Source of the DNA: Methylobacterium radiotolerans JCM 2831
Lineage (GTDB): Bacteria > Pseudomonadota > Alphaproteobacteria > Rhizobiales > Beijerinckiaceae
NCBI RefSeq assembly: GCF_000019725.1
Contig: NC_010505.1
Location: 5,068,001-5,132,000, forward strand
Direction of reading: 5' to 3'
DNA length: 64,000 nt
Position 1 is the first letter of the stretch. Every line of letters begins with the position of its first letter. Positions 9,166 through 17,776 of this stretch are shown here, piece by piece. A model generated the notes under the pieces. It did not search any database, was not told the origin of the DNA, and saw nothing but the letters and a program-made list of their open reading frames with translations. Made by a program: the position numbers and the translations under genes.

Positions 9166-10781
9166 CGCTCGGCTCCGGCGGCGCCCTGCGCCCAGGCGAC
9201 CTCGTCGAGGGGCGAGAGCGGCCCCCAGATCGACAGGGGCAGGTTCGTCAGGCGCTTGTCGTAGACCGCCTTGTAGGGGGTGAGGTTGATATAGGCGATC
9301 GGCGCCTCGGACACGACGATCTTCTGGAATTCGCTGTAGAGCGCCTTGCGCTTCTCCAGGTCGGTCTCGACCGCGGCGGCGTTTAGCAGCTCGTCGACCT
9401 TCGGATTCTTGTACTGCTGCGTGTTCGACCAGATGACGCCCTTGCGGATGTTGGTCGACAGGTAGGTCCGCGCCACGCCGATCACCGGGTCGCCCCAGTT
9501 GAAGACGTTGTCCATGGTCAGGTCGAAGTCGAAGTTGGAGACGCGCTGCGCCCAGGTCGGGAAGTCCGGCGCGGCCCGGACCTGAAGGGCGATGCCGATC
9601 CGCTTGAGGCCGGCCCGCAGGTACTCGGCGACGTTGCGCTGCTGGTCGTTGTCGTTGGGGATGTAGTCGATGGTGAGCGGGAACCGCGTGCCGTCCGGCC
9701 CCTTCTTCAGCCCGGCCTCGTCGAGCAGGGCGTCCGCCTTGGCGATGTCGAGCGTGTAGAGGTCGACGGCCGGCTCGTAGAACGGCGAGCCCGGCACGAT
9801 CGGGCCGGTGGCGGGTTTCGCCACGCCGCCGAGCAGCTTGCCGGTGATGAAAGCGCGGTTGGCCGCCAGCGCGATGGCCCGACGGACGCGCACGTCGTCG
9901 AGGGGCTTCTTCCCGCAGTTGAAGGCCAGCCAGTTGATCGGGCCGATCCCCTCGAAGCCGCGATCCGTCACCGTCAGGGTCGGCGCCTTGGCGAGGCGCT
10001 CGATGTCCCGCACCGAGGACAGGAACGGCAGCATGCCGATCTCGCGCCGCTCGGTGGCGATGACGAGGCTGTTCTGGTCCGGCAGGATCCGGTAGACGAG
10101 CCGCGCCAGCTTGGGCCGCCCGGGGATGAAGAACCGGTCGAACCGCTCGAGCTGGATCGACTCGCCCTGCTTGTACTCGACGAACTTGAACGGCCCCGAT
10201 CCGACGGGCTTCAGGTTGGCCGGATGGGTCTTGATGTCCTGGCCGTCGCCGTAGACGTGCTTGGGCAGGATCGGCATCAGGCCGGGCGACATGGCCAGCA
10301 GCAGCGCCGGGTGCGGGCGCGCGAGCCGGATGATGACCGTGTGGGCGTCGGGGGTCTCGACCGTCGAGACCGGCTCCAGCATGGTCTGGAACGGATGGTT
10401 GGCCTTGATCACCCCGATCGAGAAGGCGACATCCTCCGCGGTGAGCGGGTGCCCGTCGTGGAAGACGGCGTCCTCTACGAGGTGGAGCGTCACGCTCAAG
10501 TTGTCGGGGGCGATAGTCCAGGATTTCGCCAGATAGGGTTGCGGGTTCCACTGATCGTCGTAGCGCAGCGGGCTCGCGAAGATCTGCGTCGAGACCATCC
10601 CGGTGGCGATGCCGGACTGCACGGCGCCGTTGAAGTGGCGCGGCACTTGGTTGGTGCCGATCACCAGCGGCGCGATCGCGTCGTCGGCCAGCGCCTTCGG
10701 CAGGTCGAGGATCGGGGCCGTCAGGGGCGCGGCGAGGACCGAGAGGCCGGCGCCGAGGAGCGTGCGTTTGGTCAGGCGCAT
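9162..10781 (-). CDS. Periplasmic solute-binding protein of a peptide/opine ABC transporter (SBP family 5)
   Basis: A 539-residue extracytoplasmic binding protein. A twin-basic start (MRLTKRTLLGAG) and hydrophobic core end near ALADDA, consistent with an exported protein cleaved around residue 33. The body has family-5 hallmarks: LAKSWTIAPDNLSVTLHL, VEDAVFHDGHPLTAEDVAFS and, later, DVRVRRAIALAANR. This family binds di- and oligopeptides, opines, nickel complexes or other amides; the ligand cannot be read from sequence. It overlaps the upstream CobW-type gene by 10 bp and the downstream permease by 4 bp. Genetic linkage to an amidohydrolase suggests an amide-containing ligand. Confidence 0.93.
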   Translation of the reverse strand: MRLTKRTLLGAGLSVLAAPLTAPILDLPKALADDAIAPLVIGTNQVPRHFNGAVQSGIATGMVSTQIFASPLRYDDQWNPQPYLAKSWTIAPDNLSVTLHLVEDAVFHDGHPLTAEDVAFSIGVIKANHPFQTMLEPVSTVETPDAHTVIIRLARPHPALLLAMSPGLMPILPKHVYGDGQDIKTHPANLKPVGSGPFKFVEYKQGESIQLERFDRFFIPGRPKLARLVYRILPDQNSLVIATERREIGMLPFLSSVRDIERLAKAPTLTVTDRGFEGIGPINWLAFNCGKKPLDDVRVRRAIALAANRAFITGKLLGGVAKPATGPIVPGSPFYEPAVDLYTLDIAKADALLDEAGLKKGPDGTRFPLTIDYIPNDNDQQRNVAEYLRAGLKRIGIALQVRAAPDFPTWAQRVSNFDFDLTMDNVFNWGDPVIGVARTYLSTNIRKGVIWSNTQQYKNPKVDELLNAAAVETDLEKRKALYSEFQKIVVSEAPIAYINLTPYKAVYDKRLTNLPLSIWGPLSPLDEVAWAQGAAGAER

Positions 10782-11764
10782 CGGGTTCGGTCTCCGTGTG
10801 GGGTTTGCGGGGGTCGCAGCGCGGCGTCGAGGAGGCCGGCCAGCGCCGGGCCGGCTTCGGGATCGGTCGCCGCGATGCCGACGAGCTCGGCCCCGTCCGG
10901 CGCGGGCTCCGGCAGCGGCGACAGGCTCCAGCGGCGCCCGACCATCTGAAGCAGATGCGTCTCGGATCGGCCGGCCAGACCGAGGCGCCCCTTCAGCCGC
11001 AGGAGCGAGGCCGGCATACCGGCGAGCGCGCGCTCGAGCCCGACGCGGTCGAACGCGCCCGCGCGCCGGTAGAGCAGGCGCTGGAAGATCTCCTCGTGCG
11101 GGACCGCCTCGGCCCGCAGCCCGCTCGATCCCGGCCGGACCCGCTCCGGACCCGCGCCGCTGAGATCGAAGACCGCCGCGGGCAGCGCGGCCGCCACGGT
11201 CTCGACCACCGGGACGCCCGGCGCGAGGGCGGCGAGCGTGTCCCGGGCGGCCGCGCGGCCGGACGCGTCCACGAGGTCGCGCTTGTTGAGCACGAGGAGG
11301 TCGGCGGCGCGGATCTGGCGGGCGAGCGTGTCGCCCAGGCGCGGGTCGGCGGCGAGGCCGGGCAGGCGCTCGGCATCCGCCAGCACGACGACGCCGCGCA
11401 GGACGAGGCCTGGCTCCACCAGGGCGATCTCCGCGATGGCGCCCGGATCGCCGACGCCGCTCGCCTCAATGACGATGTGGTCGAAGGGCTCGGGCTCCGC
11501 GAGGACGCGCATCAGCGTGTCGAGGAAGCCGTCGGCGAGGCTGCAGCAGACGCAGCCATTGGTCAGCCGCAGGGTCTGGCCGTCATGGTCCCGGATCAGG
11601 CCCGCATCGACGTTGATCGCCCCGAAATCGTTGACCAGCACCGCGTAGCGGCCCTGCGAGCCGGCGAGCAGCCGGTTCAGCAGCGTCGTCTTGCCGGCTC
11701 CGAGGAAGCCGCCGACGACCGTGAGCGGGCAGCGCGTCGCGGGCGCGGGAAGCCCGCGCCTCAT
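10772..11764 (-). CDS. CobW/COG0523-family G3E GTPase (putative metallochaperone)
   Basis: A 330-residue protein. The P-loop is GGFLGAGKTTLLNRLL near the N terminus, followed by FGAINVDAGLI, the metal-binding NGCVCCSL (CxCC) motif, the guanine-specificity LNKRDLVD and a C-terminal CobW_C domain. G3E GTPases of this family insert or deliver zinc, cobalt or nickel to client enzymes. Here the start ATG overlaps the stop of the metal-dependent amidohydrolase gene (ATGA), and the stop overlaps the solute-binding protein start by 10 bp. The obvious client is the amidohydrolase, which is inference from the coupling. Confidence 0.9.
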   Translation of the reverse strand: MRRGLPAPATRCPLTVVGGFLGAGKTTLLNRLLAGSQGRYAVLVNDFGAINVDAGLIRDHDGQTLRLTNGCVCCSLADGFLDTLMRVLAEPEPFDHIVIEASGVGDPGAIAEIALVEPGLVLRGVVVLADAERLPGLAADPRLGDTLARQIRAADLLVLNKRDLVDASGRAAARDTLAALAPGVPVVETVAAALPAAVFDLSGAGPERVRPGSSGLRAEAVPHEEIFQRLLYRRAGAFDRVGLERALAGMPASLLRLKGRLGLAGRSETHLLQMVGRRWSLSPLPEPAPDGAELVGIAATDPEAGPALAGLLDAALRPPQTPHGDRTRCA

Positions 11765-13413
11765 GCCGGCGGCACCGCGAAGACGCGGCCGCCGAGCACC
11801 GTGGCGTGGACCGGGACGTCCTTGAGCGCCTCCGGGGGCACTTCGTACGGGTCCGCGTCGAGCACGGCGAAGTCGGCGAACTTCCCGGCCTCGATGGAGC
11901 CGACGCAATGGTCCATCCGCAGGGTGTAGGCGGCCCCCAGCGTCACGGCGTGCAGGGCCTCGGCGACGCTCAGCCGCTCCTCGGGGCCGAGCAGGCGCCC
12001 CGACGACGTGGTCCGGTTGACGGCGCACCAGGCGGTGAACAGCGGCCCGAGCGGCGTCACCGGGGCGTCCGAATGGATCGCCAGCGGGATGCCGAGCCGC
12101 GCCGCGCTCCCGGCGGCGTCGATCCGGGCCGCCCGTTCCGGTCCCATCGTCAGGTCGTGATGGGCGTCGCCCCAGTAATAGAGGTGGTTCGAGAACAGGT
12201 TGAGGCACAGGCCCAGGGCCTTGACCCGCCGCAGCTGCGCCTCGGTCGCCATCTGGCAGTGCTGAAGGGTGTGCCGATGGTCGGGACGGGGATGGGCGAT
12301 CTGCGCCTTCTCGACCGCGTCGAGGGCCGCCTCGGTGGCCTCGTTGCCGTTGGTGTGGATGTGAAGCTGGATGCCGGCGGCGTGGTAGACGCCGACGATC
12401 CGGTCGAGATCCTCGGGGGCGACGTACCAGAGGCCGTTCGGAGCGCCGTTGTGATAGCCCGGCGGCAGGAGCCGGGCGGTGAAGCCCTGGATCGACCCGT
12501 CGACGACGATCTTGACGATGCCGAAGCGGAGGCGATCGGTGTTGGCGGCGACGAGGCGGCCGATCTTGGCGACGCCGTCTTCCGGGGGACACGAGACCGA
12601 GGCCAGAGCCGGCACGATCCGCACCGGCAGGCCCTCGACGCAGGCGGCGCCGTAGACCGCCACGGTCGCGTCGGTGAGGTCGTTGTGCAGGTCGGCGATG
12701 GTGGTGATGCCCTGCAGCTGCGCGGCCGCACCGAACCGGGCCACGTCGGCGGCGTCGAGGGTCCCGCTCATCGGGTTGTAGCCGAGCCCCCGGAACAGGC
12801 GCAGCCGGGCGGCGATCCCCTGCAGTTCGCCGGACGGGGTGCCGTCCGGCAGCTTCGGCACGCCGTCGATGGCGGTGGTTTCATCGAAGCCCGCCATCTC
12901 CAGGAGCAGGCTGTTGACGTTGGTGATGTGCAGGCTGGCGTGGTGGACCATCACCGGCCGGGTGGTCGAGACCCGGTCGAGGTCGTGCCGGGTCAGGCGC
13001 GCGCCGCCGAGATGCAGCGGATCGAAGCCCCAGCCGTAGAGCAGCTGGTCCGGATCGGCGATGGACCGGTCCGCCTCCGAGAGCCGGTCCACGACGGAGC
13101 CGATGTCGTGCAGGCCCGGCACGCGGCGCCCGTCCGGGCTGCGGCGGTCGCCGGCGCCGACATAGGTCTGGCGCCAGAGGGTGCCCTCCATCACGTGGGC
13201 GTGCCCCTCGACGAAGCCGGGGAGGATGACCTTGTCGGCGAAGCGGCGGTCCGGAACCGCGTCGAGCCCGTCGAACTCGGCCTGCGTCCCGACCATCAGC
13301 ACGCGCCCGTCTTGCACGGCGATATGCGTCGCGTCCGGCCGCGACGGGTTCATCGTGATGACCCGCCGGGCCTCGAAGAGGGTGATCTCGCTCGGCATGG
13401 CTGTCCTCGGCAC
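11761..13413 (-). CDS. Metal-dependent amidohydrolase (YtcJ/AepA-like, amidohydrolase 3)
   Basis: A 550-residue TIM-barrel hydrolase. Metal ligands are visible as GFVEGHAHVMEG (HxH, about residue 70), ADLHNDLTD, QLHIHTNGNEATE and HTLQHCQM, and the catalytic aspartate is in AIHSDAPVTP. The family hydrolyses amides of varied substrates (N-acyl amino acids, hydantoin-like or formamide-like compounds). There is no signal peptide, so it acts on imported substrate. Two starts are possible, 13413 or the internal ATG at 13398 (MPSEITLF); the latter fits the family N terminus. It is the first gene of the seven-gene transport operon and is translationally coupled to the CobW-type gene. Confidence 0.88.
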   Translation of the reverse strand: MPRTAMPSEITLFEARRVITMNPSRPDATHIAVQDGRVLMVGTQAEFDGLDAVPDRRFADKVILPGFVEGHAHVMEGTLWRQTYVGAGDRRSPDGRRVPGLHDIGSVVDRLSEADRSIADPDQLLYGWGFDPLHLGGARLTRHDLDRVSTTRPVMVHHASLHITNVNSLLLEMAGFDETTAIDGVPKLPDGTPSGELQGIAARLRLFRGLGYNPMSGTLDAADVARFGAAAQLQGITTIADLHNDLTDATVAVYGAACVEGLPVRIVPALASVSCPPEDGVAKIGRLVAANTDRLRFGIVKIVVDGSIQGFTARLLPPGYHNGAPNGLWYVAPEDLDRIVGVYHAAGIQLHIHTNGNEATEAALDAVEKAQIAHPRPDHRHTLQHCQMATEAQLRRVKALGLCLNLFSNHLYYWGDAHHDLTMGPERAARIDAAGSAARLGIPLAIHSDAPVTPLGPLFTAWCAVNRTTSSGRLLGPEERLSVAEALHAVTLGAAYTLRMDHCVGSIEAGKFADFAVLDADPYEVPPEALKDVPVHATVLGGRVFAVPPA

Positions 13414-13716
13414 GGCGCCCAGGATGTCGGCCGTTCGCCCGGGCCGCTAGCGCCAGACGTCGGGGATGAAGGGAGCCAGGGCGCGGCGGTGCCGCTTCAG
13501 AGCTTCGGCCTGAGCGGCGATGCGGGGCTGCCGGGGACGACGTGGCCGGTGCGGGCGTCTTCCGGCAACAGGTGGCAGTAGGCGTCAGCGTGGCTTGGCT
13601 GTCCTCTGCTCGCGTCAGGACCCGCTCCGGCGTTCCACCGGCGACACCGCGCGCGTCGCGATCAGACGCCTCGGCTCAAGCCCTCCGGCAGCCTTGATCG
13701 CTCTCCCGGCGACCCA
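13414..13716. other. Gap between amidohydrolase and LysR genes with an orphan reading-frame tail
   Basis: No complete gene. On the minus strand a short open frame of about 45 codons, without an ATG, ends at the TAG at 13446-13448. Its last residues read LKRHRRALAPFIPDVWR, which looks like the C terminus of a real protein, but I cannot name the family. The rest should include the promoter of the seven-gene operon, though no clear -35/-10 pair was recognised. Confidence 0.35.
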
Positions 13717-14577
13717 TCATACGGTCGCGTTCCCGAGATGGTCCGATACGGTCGAGACGAACGCACGAAGACGCCGAAGACGCCGTAGATCCCGGTGGTA
13801 TCCCACCCAGATATCTCGCGCTGGCGGTTGCGTCGGCAGGTCCAGCCTGCGGATACCCGGGATCTGCGTGCCGACGACGCGGGGCAGGACCGCGATGCCG
13901 ACGCCTTGCCTGCACATGCGCCCTTGGACGTTGCGGTTGTTCGAGCGCAGGACCGGTCTTGCGTTGGGGAAAGTCTCGATGAGCCACGCGATGTCCGGGA
14001 AGTGACCCGTCGATGTCTCGTGGGTGATCAGCCGGAAACCCGTGCCATCGCCGTATCTGGGGTCAGGTGATTCCTCGGCGATGTAGACGCCGTACTCGAG
14101 CCTGAAGAGTCGCCGCTGGACCACATCGGCGGTGTTGAACGGCACGATACGGAAAGCGAGGTCGGCCTCCCGCTGGGCGAGGTTGAACAGGCGCGTGCCG
14201 GTCAGGATCTCGACGTCGACATGGGGGTAGGCCCTCGAGAAGTCCGCCAGGATGGGAGGCAGAACATAGGCCCCGAACCAGTCCGCCGATGAGATGCGGA
14301 GACTGCCCTTGAGGTTCTGCTCCTGCCCTGCGAGCCGGCGCTCCATGGCCAGCGCGCCTTCTTCCATCTGCTCCGCCAGCGCGATGATCCCGTGACCCTC
14401 TTCGGTCAGAACGAGACCGTCCGCAGTCCGCTGGAAGAGCGTGTGACCGATCGCCTGCTCAAGCGCGCGCAGACGCCGGCCGACGGTGGGATGGCTTGTC
14501 TGAAGAGACCGCGCGGCGCCGCCGAGCGTGCCGGATCGCGCGATAGCGAGAAAGATTCTGACGTCACTCCATTCCAT
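13717..14577 (-). CDS. LysR-family transcriptional regulator
   Basis: A 286-residue regulator from the ATG at 14577; a GTG at 14589 would add four residues. The N-terminal winged helix contains AARSLQTSHPTVGRRLRALE, and the effector domain runs from about residue 90 (LKGSLRISSADWFGAYVLP). It is divergent from a dehydrogenase/hydrolase/VOC cluster, the classic LysR arrangement, and the 174-bp intergenic region contains a dyad with T-N11-A spacing. It probably senses an intermediate of the divergent pathway. GC content is lower than in flanking genes. Confidence 0.9.
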   Translation of the reverse strand: MEWSDVRIFLAIARSGTLGGAARSLQTSHPTVGRRLRALEQAIGHTLFQRTADGLVLTEEGHGIIALAEQMEEGALAMERRLAGQEQNLKGSLRISSADWFGAYVLPPILADFSRAYPHVDVEILTGTRLFNLAQREADLAFRIVPFNTADVVQRRLFRLEYGVYIAEESPDPRYGDGTGFRLITHETSTGHFPDIAWLIETFPNARPVLRSNNRNVQGRMCRQGVGIAVLPRVVGTQIPGIRRLDLPTQPPARDIWVGYHRDLRRLRRLRAFVSTVSDHLGNATV

Positions 14578-14613
14578 CGCGGCACCCACACAAAACTGAA
14601 CGCTAGGAATACA

Positions 14614-14632
14614 GTTCTGTCACTTCAAGAAC
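14614..14632. promoter_or_regulatory. Putative LysR-type operator (GTTCT-N9-AGAAC)
   Basis: A 5-9-5 inverted repeat, GTTCT (14614-14618) and AGAAC (14628-14632), contains the T-N11-A core typical of LysR sites. It lies 37 bp upstream of the LysR start and 120 bp upstream of the divergent dehydrogenase. Binding is inferred from position and symmetry. Confidence 0.55.
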
Positions 14633-14751
14633 GATTCTGACCATCTAGGTTGCTGCCGATATCTGAGGGCGCGGGTCTCAGCCCGATGATCGCTCAACAG
14701 CCTGCGTCCGATCCCGCGCACGGCCCTCGTCCGAACGGCAGGAGATAGATC

Positions 14752-15636
14752 ATGCAGATCGGGTTCATCGGTCTCGGCAGTATGGGTTCAGCCATGGCCC
14801 TGAACTTGGTGAAGGCAGGCCATGAGGTGCGGGCCTGGAACCGTAGCAGGATCGTCCAGGATCGCGTTCCCGGAATAACGCTGGTCCCGGTCGCGGCTGA
14901 TGCATTCCAGGCTGACGCAGTCTTCACGATGCTGTCCGACGATCCTGCCATTCGAGAAGTCATCCTCGATGCCGGTCTGCTCGCAAAGGCGCGTCCAGGG
15001 CTGACCCATGTCATCACATCGACGATCTCGGTCGCTCTCGCGCGAGAGCTGGAGGTGCTGCACGAGAAGGTTGCCCTCGGCTATGTGTCCGCGCCCGTGC
15101 TCGGGCGGCCGAACGTAGCGGCGAGCGGCCAGCTCAACATCCTGGCAGCCGGGAAGGCCGATGCGGTTGCCGCGATCGAGCCGTTGCTCGCTTCGATCGG
15201 CAAGAGAGTCTGGAAGTTGGGGGAGGATCCGGCGCGCGCGAACGCCGCCAAGATCGCCTGCAACATGATGATCGCCATGGCGATCGAGGCGATGGCTGAG
15301 GGTGTCGTGCTGACCGAGAGCGTGGGCTTGGACCGCGCGGACTTCTTCGAGCTCATCCTGGGCACCCTTTTCTCGGGCCGTGCCTACGAGAGCTACAGCG
15401 CGCAGATCACGGACCGATCGTTCGAGCCCGGCTTCAAAGCCAAGCTCGCGCTCAAGGACATGCGCCTGGCGGTCGAGGCCGGCAACCAGATCGGACGCAC
15501 GCTCCCGATGCTTGAGGCTGTCCGAGAAGGACTCGCCAACGCTGTCTCAGCGGGCCTCGGCGAGAAGGACTGGTCGATCATGGCCGACATGACGGTTCGT
15601 AACATCGCGACCGCCACCGATTCCGGCGAGCGCTGA
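14752..15636 (+). CDS. NAD(P)-dependent beta-hydroxyacid dehydrogenase family protein
   Basis: A 294-residue oxidoreductase of the 6-phosphogluconate/3-hydroxyisobutyrate dehydrogenase superfamily. It begins directly with the Rossmann motif GFIGLGSMGSAMALNL and ends the cofactor half with WNRSR, where the arginines favour NADP(H). The substrate loop is SAPVLGRPNVAASGQL and the catalytic lysine lies in NAAKIACNMM (about residue 165). An AGGAG ribosome-binding site precedes the ATG by about 7 bp. It leads a three-gene cluster divergent from LysR. Imine reductases share this fold, so the substrate class is open. Confidence 0.87.
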   Translation: MQIGFIGLGSMGSAMALNLVKAGHEVRAWNRSRIVQDRVPGITLVPVAADAFQADAVFTMLSDDPAIREVILDAGLLAKARPGLTHVITSTISVALARELEVLHEKVALGYVSAPVLGRPNVAASGQLNILAAGKADAVAAIEPLLASIGKRVWKLGEDPARANAAKIACNMMIAMAIEAMAEGVVLTESVGLDRADFFELILGTLFSGRAYESYSAQITDRSFEPGFKAKLALKDMRLAVEAGNQIGRTLPMLEAVREGLANAVSAGLGEKDWSIMADMTVRNIATATDSGER

Positions 15637-15671
15637 GCGCCGGCCGCGAGCTCTGTCCGAACTTCAACATC

Positions 15672-16535
15672 GTGTGGAATGCGATCATGATCGCGACTTT
15701 GAAGGGATTTACCCAGCAGTCGATGCCGGTGAATGGCATCAAGATCAACGCCGTCACAGGGGGCTCAGGCCCGCCGATCCTCCTGCTTCACGGCTGGCCG
15801 GAAACATGGTGGGAATGGCACCATGTGATGCCGCTGCTGGCCGAGCGTTTCAGCGTGGTGGCCATGGACCTGCGCGGCGCGGGCTTTTCCGACTGCCCGC
15901 TCGGCGGCTACGACAAGGCGACGATGGCGCGCGACGCGCACGAAGTCATGGTCGCCCTCGGACACGAACGCTATGCCGTGTGCGGACACGACATCGGCGG
16001 CATGGTGGCGTTGCCGCAGGCGGCCCTTCATCGAAGGGCTGTCACGCATCTCGCCGTCCTCGACGTGCCGCTTCCCGGCTGGACCGAGTGGGAGGCGACG
16101 ACCGCGAGGCTCTGGCATTTCAGCTTCCATGTGAACCGGGATCTGCCCGAGCGTCTGATCCATGGCCGCGAATATGACTATGTATCGGCCTTCATGGCTG
16201 AGCGGTTCTACGACCACAGCACCTTCAATCCGGCGGACATCGAGATCTACGCGAAAGCGATGGCGCTTCCTGGCCGCACCCGCGGCGGCATGGAATGGTA
16301 TCGCACCCTCGCCGCCGACCATGCGGCCGCGCTCGAGTACAAGAAGCAGCCGCTCGAAATACCGGTGCTGGGTCTCGGCGGCGATCAGCGTTTCGGTGCG
16401 GAGATGGTGCCGATGCTCAAGGAATTCGCGATCAACGTGACCGGCGGCTCGATTGCGCGGTGCAGCCACTATGTCGCGGATGAGCGGCCGAACGAAGTCG
16501 CGGCCGCTCTGATCGATTTCCTCGAGGCCGATTGA
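15672..16535 (+). CDS. Alpha/beta-hydrolase of the epoxide hydrolase/dehalogenase type
   Basis: A 287-residue alpha/beta-hydrolase from the GTG at 15672; an ATG at 15687 would remove five residues. HGWPET (about residue 40) is the HGxP oxyanion element of epoxide hydrolases and haloacetate dehalogenases. The nucleophile elbow is GHDIGG, placing aspartate (D107) where esterases have serine, and the catalytic histidine is in RCSHYVADERP (about H266). An aspartate nucleophile means an epoxide, halo-carbon or related ester-intermediate mechanism. It sits 35 bp after the dehydrogenase gene and before the VOC gene, probably in one transcript. Confidence 0.87.
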   Translation: MWNAIMIATLKGFTQQSMPVNGIKINAVTGGSGPPILLLHGWPETWWEWHHVMPLLAERFSVVAMDLRGAGFSDCPLGGYDKATMARDAHEVMVALGHERYAVCGHDIGGMVALPQAALHRRAVTHLAVLDVPLPGWTEWEATTARLWHFSFHVNRDLPERLIHGREYDYVSAFMAERFYDHSTFNPADIEIYAKAMALPGRTRGGMEWYRTLAADHAAALEYKKQPLEIPVLGLGGDQRFGAEMVPMLKEFAINVTGGSIARCSHYVADERPNEVAAALIDFLEAD

Positions 16536-16602
16536 GGTTCTGCTCCCGCGCCCGTGTCGCCAGGGCGAATCGCGGTTGATCAATCAAGAAGGGAACACTG
16601 TC

Positions 16603-17133
16603 ATGACGGCACCTGTCACGCGCGGGGTCAATCATATCGGCATCACGGTGCCCGACATCGAAGCGGCAAAGTCGTTTCTGGTGGAAGCTCTCGGCGCCCG
16701 AGTGATCTACCAGTCCTTCGGACCGCAGGATCCACCGCGGCAGGGGCCCGAGTTCGAGCGGGCCGTCGGCGCATACCCAGGAACGGTCGTGCGCGGGCAG
16801 GCGATGGTCAAGATCGGAACCGGACCCGATATCGAGCTCTTCGAAATGCACGGCCCCGAGCAAGCCCAGCCGGTCCGAGCGAGCGACTTCGGCATCACGC
16901 ACTTCGGTCTCTACACCGACGACATCGACGCCTCGGTCGAGCGCTTCGAGAGAGCCGGGGGGACCCCTCTCACCGCGCCACGCGTCATTCCCTATGCAAC
17001 CGAGAAAGGTCCGGGAAACAAGGTCTGCTACTGCCGTATGCCCTGGGGCACGACGGTAGAATTCATCACCACGCCGGACCGCATGGCCTATCATGACCAA
17101 ACTGATCTGCGCCGATGGCAAGACGAGGAGTGA
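16603..17133 (+). CDS. VOC (glyoxalase/bleomycin resistance/extradiol dioxygenase) family protein
   Basis: A 176-residue protein from the ATG at 16603, chosen because AAGAAGGGA precedes it at normal spacing; a longer frame starts at 16576. Two beta-alpha-beta-beta-beta modules are visible: VNHIGITVPDIEAAKSFL and ITHFGLYTDDIDASVERF. The metal ligands are likely the two histidines of these motifs and the glutamate in GTTVEFITTP. It is the third gene of the LysR-divergent cluster. VOC proteins catalyse isomerisation, dioxygenation or glutathione-dependent reactions, and the exact one cannot be assigned. Confidence 0.87.
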   Translation: MTAPVTRGVNHIGITVPDIEAAKSFLVEALGARVIYQSFGPQDPPRQGPEFERAVGAYPGTVVRGQAMVKIGTGPDIELFEMHGPEQAQPVRASDFGITHFGLYTDDIDASVERFERAGGTPLTAPRVIPYATEKGPGNKVCYCRMPWGTTVEFITTPDRMAYHDQTDLRRWQDEE

Positions 17134-17776
17134 GTAGGAGAGAAGGCGGCTCGCATCAGCAGCGGCTTCCACGATCGTCGGTGTCGTTGAAGCGACGCGC
17201 GCATCGATCCTGGGGGGCGCCCGGGCGCGACGGCCTGTGCGTAGAGCCACGGCCTGCGGATCTGCGCTGTGAACGCCGTGGGCGCCGGCCGGCCATTCTC
17301 ACCCTGCGGCAGCCCGCTACCGGTGAGCACCGCCGCTGTGATCTGGTGGGCGGCTCGTGTGACGGTCACGGCAGACAACGGCTCAGCGCGAGGGCCGTTA
17401 GCCCGGCTCCAAGCTCGAAGCCTCCATCCTGCTCGCCCCCTCCCGGCCCTCTGCGCTCAGTCGGCACGGCGAGGCTGAGACTGCATCAGGCCTCAATGTC
17501 GGCCATCGAGGCCGCGATGATCCGCCTGTTGCCGAGCCTGCCCGCCGGTTGCTCGAAAGGACCGGTTCATGTGCAAGTGGTGCAGGCGGATACGGGCCGA
17601 ATCGCAATTTATGCGGATCATGTAAGTTGATGCTCCCACTCCATTGCGAAGATATGGTCGGGTGATAGATCGACGCTCGCATCATTCGAAGAAACGATCT
17701 CAGAAAATCGGCCTATAGCTTCGTGATCGCTGCGACTCCGGCGCCAAGGTGCCGGCTGTCGAAGAAGCATGACGCG
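17134..17776. other. Gene-poor gap between the VOC and L,D-transpeptidase genes
   Basis: About 640 bp. Several overlapping frames are open on both strands but none has a recognisable protein family, a ribosome-binding site or consistent codon use. The right end is comparatively AT-rich and probably carries the L,D-transpeptidase promoter. I see no RNA gene or clear repeat. Confidence 0.4.

Noticed and set aside
13717..17133. LysR cluster as a taurine/isethionate pathway continuing from the first locus
   Set aside because: Its hydrolase and dehydrogenase types do not fit a sulfonate route, and it has its own regulator and lower GC, so it is treated as separate.
17134..17640. Small open frames on both strands as hypothetical genes
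   Set aside because: No ribosome-binding sites, no known families and mutually overlapping frames, so coding is unsupported.
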